A stretch of 35,546 bases of DNA from Burkholderiaceae bacterium (GTDB lineage: Bacteria; Pseudomonadota; Gammaproteobacteria; Burkholderiales; Burkholderiaceae_E). Location: the NCBI GenBank assembly GCA_024637395.1, contig JAGXFG010000056.1:1-35546 (forward strand), written 5' to 3'. Below, one piece after another: positions 24,246-32,943 of the stretch. A program made the position numbers and the translations under genes. Each line of letters opens with the position of its first letter. Positions within the stretch are counted from its first letter, which is position 1. Under the pieces are notes generated by a model. It saw nothing but the letters and a program-made list of their open reading frames with translations. It had not been told where the DNA came from and did no database searches.

Positions 24246-25976
24246 ATGGCAACCCCAATGCTCAAGCAGCAACCGTCCGACCAGACCGTCCTGGCCGGGC
24301 TGGGCCGTGCCCTGGTGCAGCATCAGATGCTGCGCCCGGACGAGGCGGTTGCCATCCAGCGCAAGGCGGACAATACGGGCACGCCATTTATCGACGAGCT
24401 GATCGAATCCGGGCAGTTTTCCGCGGCCCAGCTGGCCCGCTTCGGGGCCGAGGCGTTCGGGCATCCGCTGTTCGACCTCTCGGCGATCAACTTTGGCGCG
24501 CTGCCCGAAGACCTGCTCTCGCGCAAGCTGGCGCTCGAGACCCGGGTGGTGGCGATTGGCCGCCGCGGCAACAAGCTCTCGATCGCGATGTCGGATCCAA
24601 CCGACTTCCAGGCGCTCGACCGGATCAAGTTCTCGGCCCAGGCCACCATCGACCCGATCGTGGTCGAACACGACAAGCTGCTGAAGCTGCTCGAGAAATT
24701 GAGCCACAGCGCGGCCGCACAGTTGAGCGAGCTGATCGACGAGAATCTCGACCTCGAATTCTCCAATGACGAGCAGTCGACCAGCAGCAGCGTCGACACC
24801 TCCGAGGTCGACGACGCCCCGGTGGTCAAGTTCCTGCAGAAGGTGCTCTTTGACGCGATCCAGCAGGGCGCCTCGGACATCCATTTCGAGCCCTTCGAGA
24901 AGTTCTACCGGATCAGGTTCCGGATCGACGGCGTGCTCATGGAAATCAGCCAGCCGCCGCTCGCGATCAAGGACAAGCTGAGCTCGCGCATCAAGGTCAT
25001 TTCGCGGCTGGACATTGCCGAGAAACGCGTCCCCCAGGACGGGCGCATGAAGCTGGTGCTGTCAAACCAGCGGGCGATCGATTTCCGGGTCTCGACGCTG
25101 CCGACGCTGTTCGGCGAGAAGATCGTGATGCGGATCCTCGATTCCTCGTCGGCCAAGCTGAGCATCGACGCGCTGGGCTATGAAACGGACCAGCGCCAGG
25201 CGCTGATCGACGCGGTGGGGCGGCCGTTTGGAATGGTGCTGGTCACCGGACCGACCGGCTCGGGCAAGACGGTGTCGTTGTACTCGTGCATCAACATTCT
25301 CAACGAACCCGGGCGCAACATCGCCACTGCCGAGGATCCGGCCGAGATCAACCTGCCGGGTGTCAACCAGGTCAATGTCAACGACAAGGCGGGGCTGACC
25401 TTCGCGGCGGCACTGCGCTCCTTCCTGCGCCAGGATCCCGACGTGATCATGGTCGGCGAGATCCGCGACCTTGAGACCGCCGACATCGCGATCAAGGCCG
25501 CGCAGACCGGCCACATGGTGATGTCGACGCTGCACACCAACGACGCGCCCTCGACCCTGATCAGGCTGCTGAACATGGGGGTCGCGCCGTTCAACATCGC
25601 CTCTTCCATAACCCTGATCACCGCGCAGCGCCTCGCCCGGCGGCTGTGTTCATGCAAGGAAGAGCACGTCCTGGACGAGGAGGCGCTGCTGCGCGCCGGT
25701 TTCCTCGAGTCCGATCTCGACGGCAAGTGGAAGCCGATGCGCCCGGCCGGGTGCGATCGCTGCAACGGTTCAGGCTACAAGGGCCGGGTCGGCATCTATC
25801 AGGTGATGCCGGTCACCGAGGAGATCCAGCGCCTGATCCTGACCGGTGGCAACGTGCTCGACATCGCCAGCCAGGCGGCACGCGAAGGCGTGCGCGACCT
25901 GCGTCGCTCCGGGTTGATGAAGGTCATGCAGGGCGTTACCAGCCTCGAGGAAGTGTTTGGAGCGACCAACGAGTAG
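24246..25976 (+). CDS. pilB: Type IV pilus assembly ATPase
   Basis: The product is 576 residues from ATG 24246. An N-terminal MshEN-like domain (about 1-160) is followed by the GspE/PilB ATPase. Walker A is GPTGSGKT at 335-342, Walker B lies in DPDVIMVGEIRDLETADIAI, and a His box is in MSTLHTNDAPSTLIRLLNMG. Cysteines in RLCSCKEEH and AGCDRCNGSGYKGR probably bind Zn. The hexamer powers pilin polymerisation at the inner membrane. A GTG at 24234 next to GAGGAG is an alternative start adding four residues. pilC follows after 26 bases. Confidence 0.95.
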   Translation: MATPMLKQQPSDQTVLAGLGRALVQHQMLRPDEAVAIQRKADNTGTPFIDELIESGQFSAAQLARFGAEAFGHPLFDLSAINFGALPEDLLSRKLALETRVVAIGRRGNKLSIAMSDPTDFQALDRIKFSAQATIDPIVVEHDKLLKLLEKLSHSAAAQLSELIDENLDLEFSNDEQSTSSSVDTSEVDDAPVVKFLQKVLFDAIQQGASDIHFEPFEKFYRIRFRIDGVLMEISQPPLAIKDKLSSRIKVISRLDIAEKRVPQDGRMKLVLSNQRAIDFRVSTLPTLFGEKIVMRILDSSSAKLSIDALGYETDQRQALIDAVGRPFGMVLVTGPTGSGKTVSLYSCINILNEPGRNIATAEDPAEINLPGVNQVNVNDKAGLTFAAALRSFLRQDPDVIMVGEIRDLETADIAIKAAQTGHMVMSTLHTNDAPSTLIRLLNMGVAPFNIASSITLITAQRLARRLCSCKEEHVLDEEALLRAGFLESDLDGKWKPMRPAGCDRCNGSGYKGRVGIYQVMPVTEEIQRLILTGGNVLDIASQAAREGVRDLRRSGLMKVMQGVTSLEEVFGATNE

Positions 25977-26002
25977 CGCAGCTGCTCAGGAGACGTAACA
26001 CG

Positions 26003-27253
26003 ATGGCAGACACAGCGAGCACCCAGGCGGTCAGCGCAGCACGCGCCCGCTCCGGCCGCGGCAAGGAATTCAATTTCGCCTGGGAAGGGCGCGACCGCAG
26101 CGGCAACATTGTCCGGGGCGAGACCCGCGCGATCGGCGAAGCAATGGTGTCCGCAACGCTGCGCCGACAGGGCGTGATGGTGACCAAGATTCGCAAGCGC
26201 TCGCTCAAGCGCGGCGGCAAGATCAAGGACAAGGACATCGCGCTGTTTACGCGCCAGCTGGCAACCATGTTGAAAGCCGGTGTCCCGCTGCTGCAGTCGT
26301 TCGACATCGTGGCCAAGGGGGCCAGCAACGCCGCGGTCGGGACGCTGTTCTCGGGAATTCGCGCCGACATCGAGACCGGCAGCTCGATGGCCGCGGCCTT
26401 TGCCAAGCATCCGCTGTATTTCGACGCCCTCTACTGCAACCTGATCGCAGCTGGCGAACAGGCCGGGATTCTCGACGAGCTGCTCGAGCGGCTCGCCAGC
26501 TACCGCGAGAAAATGCTCGCGATCAAGGCCAAGATCAAGACGGCGATGTTCTACCCGACAGCGGTGCTCGCGGTGGCGTTCATCGTCGTCACGGTGATCA
26601 TGCTGTTCGTGGTGCCGTCCTTCAAGCAGGTGTTCTCGAGTTTTGGCGCGGACCTGCCTGCTCCGACGCTGTTCGTGATCGCGATCTCGGATTTCTTCGT
26701 CGAGTACTGGTACCTGGTATTTGGCGTGATCGGCGGCGGCATATATTTCTTCATGCAGGCGTGGCGACGATCCGCCGCGGTGCAGATCGCCATGGATCGG
26801 CTGCTCCTGAAGCTGCCGATCTTCGGTCCGATCGTCGAGAAGGCGACCATCGCGCGCTGGCTGCGCACGCTCTCGACGATGTTCGCCGCAGGCGTGCCGC
26901 TGGTCGAGGCGCTCGACTCGGTGGGCGGCGCCGCCGGCAACAACGTCTTCCTGATTGCGACCCGCAAGATCCAGCAGGAGGTCACGACCGGCACGGCGCT
27001 GACCACCGCCATGGAGCACACTGCTGTGTTCCCCAACCTGGTGCTGCAGATGTCAGCGATCGGCGAGGAGTCGGGCGCACTGGACTCGATGCTCTCCAAG
27101 GCCGCCGACATGTATGAGAGTGATGTCGACGAGGCTGTGGCCTCGCTCTCGACCCTGCTCGAGCCGATCATCCTGGTGGTGCTCGGCACGCTGATCGGCG
27201 GCATGGTGGTTGCCATGTACCTGCCGATATTCAAGCTCGGACAGGTCGTTTGA
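26003..27253 (+). CDS. pilC: Type IV pilus inner-membrane platform protein
   Basis: The 416-residue GspF/PilC family protein has two repeated cytoplasmic helical domains. The first carries LFTRQLATMLKAGVPLLQSF and the second RWLRTLSTMFAAGVPLVEAL. Hydrophobic segments lie near 180-205, 225-245 and the C-terminus (IILVVLGTLIGGMVVAMYLP). It anchors the assembly ATPases and passes pilin subunits. AGGAG at 25988-25992 precedes ATG 26003. The stop TGA overlaps the pilD start (TGATG). Confidence 0.95.
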   Translation: MADTASTQAVSAARARSGRGKEFNFAWEGRDRSGNIVRGETRAIGEAMVSATLRRQGVMVTKIRKRSLKRGGKIKDKDIALFTRQLATMLKAGVPLLQSFDIVAKGASNAAVGTLFSGIRADIETGSSMAAAFAKHPLYFDALYCNLIAAGEQAGILDELLERLASYREKMLAIKAKIKTAMFYPTAVLAVAFIVVTVIMLFVVPSFKQVFSSFGADLPAPTLFVIAISDFFVEYWYLVFGVIGGGIYFFMQAWRRSAAVQIAMDRLLLKLPIFGPIVEKATIARWLRTLSTMFAAGVPLVEALDSVGGAAGNNVFLIATRKIQQEVTTGTALTTAMEHTAVFPNLVLQMSAIGEESGALDSMLSKAADMYESDVDEAVASLSTLLEPIILVVLGTLIGGMVVAMYLPIFKLGQVV

Positions 27254-28128
27254 TGGGTCCTGGCGGGGGCGGTGAATGGCTGGTGGCGCTGCAGCAGGAG
27301 CCGGCGCTGGGAATCGGCGCGGCGCTGCTGCTGGGACTGGTCGTGGGCAGCTTTCTCAACGTCGTCATCTACCGGCTGCCCAAGATGCTCGAGGCCGGCT
27401 GGCAGGACCAGGCGGCCGAGTTGCGCGGCGAAGAGATTCCCGAGCGCGAACGCTTCGACCTGATCTCGCCGCGCTCGCGCTGTCCGTCCTGCGGCCACGC
27501 AATTGGCGCGCTCGAGAACATTCCGCTGCTCTCGTGGCTCTTCCTGCGCGGCCGCTGCAAGGCTTGCAGCGCCAGGATTTCGGCACGCTACCCGGCGGTC
27601 GAACTGGCGAGCGCTCTGTTGTGCGCAGGCGCCGTCTGGCAATTGGGCTTCACCGTCGCAGCCGCCGGCGCGATCATCCTGAGCCTCTTCCTGCTCACCC
27701 TGGCGCTGATCGATCTGGACACACAACTCTTGCCCGACGGCATGACGCTGCCGCTGTTGTGGATCGGGCTGGTACTCAATCTCAACGGCACCTTTGCCCC
27801 GATCGAGGCGGCAGTGGTTGGCGCCATGATCGGCTACCTGTCGCTGTGGTCGATCTACTGGATCTTCCGGCTGGCAACCGGCAAGGAAGGGATGGGTTAT
27901 GGCGACTTCAAGCTGCTCGCAGCCCTCGGCGCCTGGTTCGGCTGGCAAGCACTGCCATCGATCATCCTGCTTGCCTCGGCGGTGGGAGCGCTGGTCGGGA
28001 TCGCGCTGATCGTGTTCGCCCGGCACAAGCGCGGCACTCCGATTCCGTTTGGCCCATACTTGGCAGGCGCCGGCTTGCTGGCGCTGTATGTGCGCGAGCC
28101 GGTAGCGGCAATTTTCGGAGTTTACTGA
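27253..28128 (+). CDS. pilD: Prepilin peptidase / N-methyltransferase
   Basis: The 291-residue bifunctional membrane protease has the cytoplasmic zinc-type cysteines C77, C80, C102 and C105 (CPSC ... CKAC). The first catalytic Asp region is LIDLDTQLLPD (about 153-162) and the second is GYGDFKLLAALG. It cleaves the leader of prepilins and N-methylates the new Phe. There are about eight membrane segments. It is translationally coupled to pilC (1-base overlap). Confidence 0.95.
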   Translation: MGPGGGGEWLVALQQEPALGIGAALLLGLVVGSFLNVVIYRLPKMLEAGWQDQAAELRGEEIPERERFDLISPRSRCPSCGHAIGALENIPLLSWLFLRGRCKACSARISARYPAVELASALLCAGAVWQLGFTVAAAGAIILSLFLLTLALIDLDTQLLPDGMTLPLLWIGLVLNLNGTFAPIEAAVVGAMIGYLSLWSIYWIFRLATGKEGMGYGDFKLLAALGAWFGWQALPSIILLASAVGALVGIALIVFARHKRGTPIPFGPYLAGAGLLALYVREPVAAIFGVY

Positions 28129-28146
28129 GGGGGGCGGCCAAAGATC

Positions 28147-28845
28147 ATGAGCAAGGCGGCATCCGAATCCCAAGCGGTTCCAGCGCAGGACCACGGCGCG
28201 GTGGCGCCCGAACAGCGCGCCCTGATCGGATTGAGCGGCGGCATTGGCTGCGGCAAGAGCACGGTAGCCGAGTTGTTTGTCCGCCGCGGGGCCGGCCTGG
28301 TCGACACTGACGCGATCGCCCATCAGCTCACCGCCCCGGAAGGCGCGGCGATGGGGGCGATACGAGATGCTTTCGGTGCCCGGGTGATCGCGGCCAACGG
28401 CGCGCTCGATCGCGCCAAGATGCGGGAACTGGCATTTTCCGACCCCGCCGCACGCCATCGGCTCGAGGCCATCCTGCACCCGATGATCGGCGCGCAAACG
28501 CGGCTCGAAATAACCGCTGCCAGGGAGCGGGCGCCCTACGTGATCGTGGCTGTGCCGCTCCTGTTCGAATCGCGCGAGTGGCGCAAGCGGGTCGACCGCG
28601 TGCTGGTCGTCGATTGCCCGATTGAAGCGCAGGTCGAGCGCACTGTCGCGCGCAGCGGCATCGCGCGCGAGCAGGTCGAAGCGATCATAGCCGCCCAGGT
28701 GCCGCGTGCCGAACGTCTCGCCGGCGCCGACGATGTGATCGACAACGGCGCGGAGCGCGCTGCGCTCGAGGCCCAGATCGACGAACTTCACCACCGTTAT
28801 CTTCAACTGCGCAGTCGCGGCGGGCCAGCCAGCGGCCCCGGGTGA
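28147..28845 (+). CDS. coaE: Dephospho-CoA kinase
   Basis: The 232-residue product carries out the last step of CoA synthesis. It has P-loop GGIGCGKST at 31-39, VDTDAIAHQLT, and HPMIGAQTRLEI with 'VIVAVPLLFES'. The approximately 25 residues before the P-loop are longer than in E. coli CoaE, where it begins near residue 9. The gene sits 18 bases after pilD, as in many beta- and gammaproteobacteria. Confidence 0.95.
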   Translation: MSKAASESQAVPAQDHGAVAPEQRALIGLSGGIGCGKSTVAELFVRRGAGLVDTDAIAHQLTAPEGAAMGAIRDAFGARVIAANGALDRAKMRELAFSDPAARHRLEAILHPMIGAQTRLEITAARERAPYVIVAVPLLFESREWRKRVDRVLVVDCPIEAQVERTVARSGIAREQVEAIIAAQVPRAERLAGADDVIDNGAERAALEAQIDELHHRYLQLRSRGGPASGPG

Positions 28846-28951
28846 CGCGCGTGAGCACGGCAGCCATGCACCATTTTGGTGAGTACGGTTTGTCATCGCC
28901 AACGCTTTGCGCCACAATCGTTGCGCTGGGACTTGCCGACAGGAAGAGCTC

Positions 28952-29707
28952 TTGATCCTTTACGAGTACCCTCTAAACGAGCGTGTACGCACCCTTCTTC
29001 GTCTTGAGGATCTCTTCGTTCGGCTGAACCATTTCTGCCGCGAGGAGCATCCGCTCGACCATCACGTCGCTCTAGTGACGCTCTTCGAGCTGCTCGAGGT
29101 CTCGGCCCGCGCCGATCTCAAGTCGGACATCCTCCAGGAACTCGAGCGCCAGCGCCAGACACTGCTTGGTTACCGCAGCAATCCGCAGGTTTCGTCGCAG
29201 GCCCTGGAACAGGTGCTCGGCGAGGTCGACGACGCCTGGAACGGCCTGGGCCAGGCCACTGGCCGCACCGGGCAGCACATCCGCGACAACGAATGGCTGA
29301 TGAGCATCCGCAGCCGCACCAACATCGCAGGTGGCGCCTCCGAGTTCGACCTGCCATCCTATTTCGCGTGGCAAAACCACCCCTGCGCCGATCGCCAGGC
29401 CGACATCAACGTCTGGGCCGGACCATTCCGGCCGCTCGAGAGCGGCGTCGCGGTGATCCTGAAGATGTTGCGCGAAAGCGCCCAGCGCTCGCACCAGAGC
29501 GCCGAGACTGGCTCGTACCAGCAGCCGCTCGGCGGCAAGACCTACCAGATGGTGCAGGTGCGGATCGATCCCGAGCTCGGCGCAATTCCCGAGATCAGCG
29601 CCAACAAGTACCTGCTGTGGATCCGCTTCACCAGCCAGGGCGGCGACCTCCGTCCCCGGCCCTTCGAGGGCAGCGTCGAATTCGACCTCTCGCTGTGCAA
29701 CCTATGA
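28952..29707 (+). CDS. zapD: Cell division protein ZapD (FtsZ-associated)
   Basis: The 251-residue product begins (M)ILYEYPLNERVRTLLRLED and keeps SYFAWQNHPCADRQADI and 'QVRIDPELGAIPEISANKYL', typical ZapD regions. ZapD crosslinks FtsZ protofilaments at the Z ring. The start is TTG 28952 with AGGAAG at 28941-28946; the expected N-terminus begins exactly there, and in-frame codons further upstream give residues with no resemblance. The yacG gene often found next to zapD is absent. The stop overlaps the convergent mutT-like gene by 6 bases. Confidence 0.93.
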   Translation: MILYEYPLNERVRTLLRLEDLFVRLNHFCREEHPLDHHVALVTLFELLEVSARADLKSDILQELERQRQTLLGYRSNPQVSSQALEQVLGEVDDAWNGLGQATGRTGQHIRDNEWLMSIRSRTNIAGGASEFDLPSYFAWQNHPCADRQADINVWAGPFRPLESGVAVILKMLRESAQRSHQSAETGSYQQPLGGKTYQMVQVRIDPELGAIPEISANKYLLWIRFTSQGGDLRPRPFEGSVEFDLSLCNL

Positions 29708-30670
29708 GCGCGGCTTAGCGCCAGATGGCCAGGCGCCGCGCAGCATCGCCAGGCCGTGGGCGCCAGCGGCACGCGCCAGGGATTCATCCCCGGGATTGAC
29801 TCCGCCGAGCGCGAACGCCGGAATCTGCGCATCGCGCACCAATGCTTCGAACCCTGACCAACCCAGCGGCACCGCGCCGGGATGGGAGGCGGTCGCCCGG
29901 ACTGGCCCGAGCACCGCGAAATCACAGCCAAGGGCCGCGGCACGCGCCAGTTCGCCGGCGTCATGACACGACGCGCCGACCAGCCCGGCCTGGGGGCGGA
30001 CCTCGAGGCTCAGCACTTGTGCGCTGCGCAGGTGGACCCCGTCGCACGCCCGCCAGTAATCCGGGGGGTGGACGCCGTTTACCAACAGGCGCGCGCCATG
30101 GCGCTGGCAAGCTGCGCGCACCCGATAGAAGAGCGCCTCGAAATGCGCCGCTGCGAGCCCGGGCTCACGCAACTGCACCAGCCGCAGGCCCAGCGCGAGC
30201 GCCGTTTCGAGCCGCGCGCTGAACTCGTCATCGCCCAACGCGGTCGCATTGCTGATCCCATAGCGCTCGGGCAACTGCAGCATGCGCAGCACCGGGAGCG
30301 CCGCCGGCAGCAGCGGTGCCACCGCGACCCGCCCCGCCGGCTGCCAGCACAGGGCCTGCCCTTCGCGCCCGCGGGGAACGCCGCTCCAGTTCCAGATCCG
30401 CTGGAAGTGCAGCCGCACCCGGGCGTGCTCATAGGAGTGTTCGCGCAGCACCCAGGGGTGCGAGGCGTGGACCTCGATGCCGAGTTCCTCGTGCAATTCA
30501 CGCGCCAGCGCGTGTTCGACCGACTCGCCGCTCTCGAGCTTGCCCCCGGGGAACTCCCACCAGCCGGCATAGGGCTTGCCGACCGGGCGCTGGCCGAGCA
30601 GGACCGCGCCGTCGGAGCTGAATATCACCCCGACCGCGACGTCGACGAGCGCGCGCTCGTCGGTGCTCAC
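29702..30670 (-). CDS. MutT-type Nudix hydrolase fused to a ThiE-like domain
   Basis: The 322-residue fusion has a Nudix domain (about 5-135) with the box G43-x5-E49-x7-REL-x-EE-x-G ending at 64, matching 8-oxo-dGTP diphosphatase MutT (VAVGVIFSSDGAVLLGQRP, WWEFPGGKLE). The remaining approximately 185 residues resemble thiamine phosphate synthase (LRLVQLREPGL, GVHLRSAQVL, 'ASCHDAGELARAAALGCDFA', ALGGVNPGD). The domain is common in this Nudix-plus-TMP-synthase architecture and its activity is unproven. The GTG start at 30670 overlaps the stop of the upstream ATPase gene (GTGA), so the two are coupled. Confidence 0.88.
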   Translation of the reverse strand: MSTDERALVDVAVGVIFSSDGAVLLGQRPVGKPYAGWWEFPGGKLESGESVEHALARELHEELGIEVHASHPWVLREHSYEHARVRLHFQRIWNWSGVPRGREGQALCWQPAGRVAVAPLLPAALPVLRMLQLPERYGISNATALGDDEFSARLETALALGLRLVQLREPGLAAAHFEALFYRVRAACQRHGARLLVNGVHPPDYWRACDGVHLRSAQVLSLEVRPQAGLVGASCHDAGELARAAALGCDFAVLGPVRATASHPGAVPLGWSGFEALVRDAQIPAFALGGVNPGDESLARAAGAHGLAMLRGAWPSGAKPRS

Positions 30671-31560
30671 CCCGGCCGGCGCCGCGCGCGCCGCTGACCG
30701 GCCCAGTCGCGCGCAAACTGCCAGGCAACCCGGCCGGAGCGCGAACCACGCTCGAGTGCGAAGCGCAACGCTTCGGCGCGGGCCGCCTTCTGTTCGCGCA
30801 CCCCAACCCCGAAGTGACCCAGCCAGTAGTCGACGATGCGCAGGTAGTCTTCCTGGGCGAAGGGGTAGAACGACACCCACATGCCGAAGCGCTCGGAGAG
30901 CGAAATCTTCTCTTCGGTGCTCTCGCCGGGGTGGATCTCGCCGTCCTCCTGGTAGCGCGCGTCGAGGTTCTCGCGCATGTACTCCGGCATCAGGTGGCGC
31001 CGGTTCGAAGTGGCGTAGATCAGCACGTTGTCGGACTGGGCGCTTACCGAACCGTCGAGCGCGACCTTCAGCGCCTTGTAGCCCGGCTCCCCTTCCTCGA
31101 AGGAAAGGTCGTCGCAGAACACTATGAAGCGTTCGGGACGCACGGCGACCAGCGCGACGATGTCAGGCAGGTCGACCAGGTCGTCCTTGTCCACTTCGAT
31201 GAGCCGCAGTCCGGCGGCAGCGTACTTGTTCAGGCAGGCCTTCACCAGCGAGGACTTGCCGGTGCCGCGCGAACCGGTGAGGAGCACATTGTTGGCCGGC
31301 AGGCCGGTCACGAACTGGCGGGTATTGCGCTCGACCGTTTCCTTTTGCTCATCGATCTGGCACAAGTCCTCAATCCTGATGGTGGCGAGGCTGCGCACCG
31401 GCACCAGGTGCCCGTGAGAGCCGAACGCGCTCTGCTGGCGGCGCCAGCGAAAGGCGCGCGCGCTCTCCCAGTCGGGCGGGGACACCGACGGCAGCAAGGC
31501 GTCGACGCGCGCCAGCAGCCCCTCGAGGCGCTCCTGCAGCGAATTGTTCTCGTCGGTCAT
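30667..31560 (-). CDS. DUF815-family AAA+ ATPase
   Basis: The 297-residue product has Walker A GSRGTGKS at 96-103 and a Walker B-like strand FIVFCDDLSFEEGE, with 'IYATSNRRHLMPEYM' as the sensor-1 region. This is the uncharacterised DUF815 ATPase group. Its conserved place between argJ and mutT in betaproteobacteria supports the call; its role is not known. It starts 5 bases after the argJ stop and ends overlapping the Nudix gene. Confidence 0.9.
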   Translation of the reverse strand: MTDENNSLQERLEGLLARVDALLPSVSPPDWESARAFRWRRQQSAFGSHGHLVPVRSLATIRIEDLCQIDEQKETVERNTRQFVTGLPANNVLLTGSRGTGKSSLVKACLNKYAAAGLRLIEVDKDDLVDLPDIVALVAVRPERFIVFCDDLSFEEGEPGYKALKVALDGSVSAQSDNVLIYATSNRRHLMPEYMRENLDARYQEDGEIHPGESTEEKISLSERFGMWVSFYPFAQEDYLRIVDYWLGHFGVGVREQKAARAEALRFALERGSRSGRVAWQFARDWAGQRRARRRPG

Positions 31561-31565
31561 GGCTC

Positions 31566-32795
31566 TCAGGAACGGTAGTCGGCGTTGATCGAAACGTAGT
31601 CGTGCGACAGGTCGCAGGTCCAGACCGTGGTGGCGGCGCTGCCGCGCCCGAGCACGGCGCGCACCGTGATCTCGGCCTGCTTCATAACCCGTTGCCCGTC
31701 CTCCTCGCGATAGTCGGGGTGACGTCCGCCAGCGGTGGCGACGTGAACCTCGTCGAGGAACAGGTCGATGCCATCGACCTCGAGGTCGTCGATGCCGGCA
31801 TAACCGATGGCCGCCAGGATTCTCCCGAGGTTGGGGTCGGAGGCGAAGAACGCGGTCTTCACCAGTGGCGAGTGGGCGATCGCGTAGGCCACCGCCGCGG
31901 CCTCGTCTTCGGTGCGTGCGCCCTCGATGCGCACGGTGATGAACTTGGTGGCGCCCTCGCCGTCGCGCACGATCGCAGTGGCCAGGTCGCGCGCGACCGC
32001 GGTGATCAGTGCGCGCAATTCGGCGGCGCCGGGGCTCGAATCGTCGTCGACCCGCAAGGCGCCCGCGCCGGTTGCGATCAGCACGAACGAGTCGTTGGTC
32101 GAAGTGTCGCCGTCGACCGTGATGCGGTTGAAGCTCTCGTCGGCCGCGGCGCGCACCCAGCGCGCCAGCAGTGCCGGGGCGATCGCTGCATCGGTCGCGA
32201 CGAAGCCCAGCATCGTCGCCATGTTGGGCCGGATCATCCCGGCGCCCTTGGCGATGCCGGTGACGGACACCTGAGCCCCGGCGATCGTTGCCCGGCGAGA
32301 TGCCGCCTTGGGCACGGTGTCGGTGGTCATGATCGCTTCGGCAGCGTCGGCCCAGTTGTTCCCGGCGAGGTCGCCCAGCGCCGCCGGCAAGCCGGCGACC
32401 AGGCGCTCGAGCGGCAGGTGCTCGAGGATCACCCCGGTCGAGAACGGCAGGACTGCGCCGGGCTCGCAGCCCAGGGCATTGCCCAGTTCGACGCAGCTCT
32501 GGCGGGCCGCGGCCAGGCCGGTCGCGCCGGTGCCGGCGTTGGCGCAGCCGGTATTGACCACCAGCGCGCGGATCGCCCCGGAGCTGGCAGCGAGATGCTC
32601 GCGGCACACGATCACCGGCGCGGCGCAGAAGCGGTTGCGGGTGAACACCCCGGCGGCGCGTGCCCCCGGGGCCAGGCGCACCACCAGCAGGTCGCGGCGC
32701 CCGGGCTTGCGAATGCCGGCGCGGGCGGTGCCGAGTTCAAGACCGGCGACCGGGTGCAGCCCAGAGGGATCGGGAGCGACGAGATTGACTGGCAT
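31566..32795 (-). CDS. argJ: Bifunctional glutamate N-acetyltransferase / N-acetylglutamate synthase
   Basis: The 409-residue ArgJ is made as one chain that cleaves itself at Thr194 in [15 protein letters not shown]. Other family segments are [15 protein letters not shown], '[15 protein letters not shown]' and '[12 protein letters not shown]' at the C-terminus. It transfers acetyl from N-acetylornithine to glutamate in the cyclic arginine pathway. ATG 32795 (MPVNLVAP) is preferred over one six codons upstream because it gives the usual N-terminus. Confidence 0.95.
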   Translation of the reverse strand: MPVNLVAPDPSGLHPVAGLELGTARAGIRKPGRRDLLVVRLAPGARAAGVFTRNRFCAAPVIVCREHLAASSGAIRALVVNTGCANAGTGATGLAAARQSCVELGNALGCEPGAVLPFSTGVILEHLPLERLVAGLPAALGDLAGNNWADAAEAIMTTDTVPKAASRRATIAGAQVSVTGIAKGAGMIRPNMATMLGFVATDAAIAPALLARWVRAAADESFNRITVDGDTSTNDSFVLIATGAGALRVDDDSSPGAAELRALITAVARDLATAIVRDGEGATKFITVRIEGARTEDEAAAVAYAIAHSPLVKTAFFASDPNLGRILAAIGYAGIDDLEVDGIDLFLDEVHVATAGGRHPDYREEDGQRVMKQAEITVRAVLGRGSAATTVWTCDLSHDYVSINADYRS

Positions 32796-32909
32796 CGTGG
32801 TTTTTCCGCGCACAAAGACCCCATTCTAGCGGCGCGAGCGCAGCAAGTCGTCCGGCGGCAGACTGATGGCCCGCAGTTTGGCTCCAACCCAAGCCCTCAT
32901 TACCGGTCT

Positions 32910-32938
32910 CCCTTCAAGCACCTATTGTGCTTGAAGGG
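32910..32938. repeat. Perfect 12-bp inverted repeat downstream of the esterase gene
   Basis: CCCTTCAAGCAC (32910-32921) and GTGCTTGAAGGG (32927-32938) flank the loop CTATT. The repeat begins 5 bases past the esterase stop codon and lies about 115 bases upstream of argJ. There is no T tract on either side, so it may stabilise the transcript end or act as a weak terminator or operator. Confidence 0.6.
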
Positions 32939-32943
32939 CGCCA

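Noticed and set aside
26551-28917. Long open frame (788 codons) on the minus strand across pilC, pilD and coaE
   Set aside because: It is antisense to three well-conserved genes, is rich in Arg/Gln/His runs with no family motif, and is the usual by-product of high-GC codon bias.
30667-32607. Minus-strand frame that would fuse the DUF815 ATPase to a 350-residue upstream extension
   Set aside because: The extension overlaps argJ in another frame. The ATG at 31560, directly after the argJ stop, gives the natural N-terminus.
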